DNA of 6,201 nt from an uncultured Lachnoanaerobaculum sp. (GTDB lineage: Bacteria > Bacillota > Clostridia > Lachnospirales > Lachnospiraceae). Every line of letters starts with the position of its first letter. Position 1 is the first letter of the stretch. Of the stretch, positions 6,038-6,201 are shown in pieces. Location of the stretch: contig CALISX010000320.1 of the NCBI GenBank assembly GCA_938041725.1, forward strand, positions 1 to 6,201, in the 5' to 3' direction. The notes under the pieces were generated by a model that saw nothing but the letters and a program-made list of their open reading frames with translations, did no database searches and had not been told where the DNA came from. The position numbers and the translations under genes are program-made.

Positions 6038-6042
6038 CCTTT
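6038..6042 (-). promoter_or_regulatory. Ribosome binding site of glnN
   Basis: AAAGG reads on the minus strand at 6042-6038, part of a longer AAAGGTG match, with a 5-nt spacer to the ATG at 6032-6030. It rules against the in-frame GTG at 6038-6036, which would overlap the site. Confidence 0.7.
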
Positions 6043-6053
6043 CATATAATGCC

Positions 6054-6069
6054 GCCCGAATAAACGAGC
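6054..6069 (-). promoter_or_regulatory. Proximal stem-loop in the glnN 5' leader
   Basis: On the transcript GCUCG (6069-6065) can pair with CGGGC (6058-6054) around the 6-nt loop UUUAUU, using one G-U pair. It ends about 12 nt before the ribosome binding site, so it does not itself mask the site. No U-tract follows, so it is not a terminator. Confidence 0.35.
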
Positions 6070-6085
6070 CAAGTCTTTCTTACAC

Positions 6086-6100
6086 ATGGGAACAACCCAT
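6086..6100. promoter_or_regulatory. Inverted repeat ATGGG-N5-CCCAT at the start of the glnN leader
   Basis: Perfect 5-bp arms flank a 5-nt spacer at roughly +5 to +19 of the predicted transcript. It could be an operator just downstream of the promoter or a leader hairpin. It is short enough to be fortuitous. Confidence 0.35.
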
Positions 6101-6111
6101 TTTCGGTAAAA

Positions 6112-6140
6112 ATTATAGCATAGATAATATATTTTTGCAC
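6112..6140 (-). promoter_or_regulatory. Predicted sigma-A promoter of the glnN-ktrB-ktrA-HAD operon
   Basis: TATAAT (6117-6112) on the minus strand is a perfect -10 element. TGC at 6120-6118 makes it an extended -10. The -35 position, GTGCAA at 6140-6135 with a 17-nt spacer, matches only about half of the consensus, which extended -10 promoters tolerate. The start point is expected near 6105, giving a leader of about 70 nt. No other comparably good promoter was seen between this one and the HAD stop. Confidence 0.7.
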
Positions 6141-6146
6141 CTAAGG

Positions 6147-6176
6147 TTTTATCACCGGATTATCTCCACGATAAAA
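6147..6176. promoter_or_regulatory. Candidate operator upstream of glnN: TTTTATC-N16-GATAAAA with internal repeat
   Basis: Perfect 7-bp arms (6147-6153 and 6170-6176) are centred about 57 bp upstream of the predicted start point. A further TTATC at 6160-6164 is 11 bp, about one helical turn, from the first TTATC (6149-6153). It forms its own inverted repeat with GATAA at 6170-6174. The position suits an activator. No known nitrogen or potassium regulator site was recognised. Confidence 0.35.
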
Positions 6177-6201
6177 AAGGATTGTCTGCTTTTACAAACA
6201 A

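Noticed and set aside
6033..6038. GTG start for glnN two codons upstream
   Set aside because: The purine-rich ribosome binding site overlaps this GTG, whereas the ATG at 6032 has correct spacing.

Overview
The window looks chromosomal and comes from a low- to mid-GC member of the Bacillota, most likely class Clostridia and perhaps a Lachnospiraceae-type gut anaerobe. This placement is inferred from the long type III glutamine synthetase, the KtrAB-type potassium transporter, the purine-rich ribosome binding sites and the very AT-rich promoter regions. No RNA gene, mobile element, CRISPR array or integration scar was recognised, and nearly all of the sequence is coding.

Left part (1-1242). 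The 5' end of a leuC-like gene (3-isopropylmalate dehydratase large subunit, leucine biosynthesis) runs leftward off the window. A complete LysR-type regulator gene is transcribed divergently to the right. The 198 bp between the two start codons holds a good extended -10 promoter for leuC, a GC-rich leader hairpin and three consecutive inverted repeats. One of these repeats is a textbook LysR box (ATAA-N7-TTAT), centred about 65 bp upstream of the predicted leuC transcription start. The simplest reading is that the regulator controls leuC and itself.

Right part (1220-6201). A compact leftward gene set is read in the order glnN (type III glutamine synthetase), ktrB (K+ channel-like subunit), ktrA (RCK gating subunit) and a HAD-family phosphatase. 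The junctions are 2 bp, 3 bp and a 4-bp ATGA overlap, so the four genes are almost certainly one translationally coupled operon. It is driven by an extended -10 promoter upstream of glnN. The set links ammonia assimilation (glutamate to glutamine) with K+ uptake. This makes physiological sense because K+ and glutamate are paired osmolytes, but the functional link is inference.

Centre. The operon and the LysR gene converge and overlap by 23 bp at their 3' ends, with no conventional terminator. Just inside the regulator's 3' coding end lies the most improbable non-coding signal in the window: a perfect palindrome with 14-bp arms and a 2-nt spacer (1109-1138), followed by a second 7-bp-arm hairpin (1168-1184). 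Both lie just downstream of the HAD stop on the opposite strand. No wholly new system is evident. The points worth following up are the glnN-ktrBA operon, the operator array and the 3'-end palindromes.
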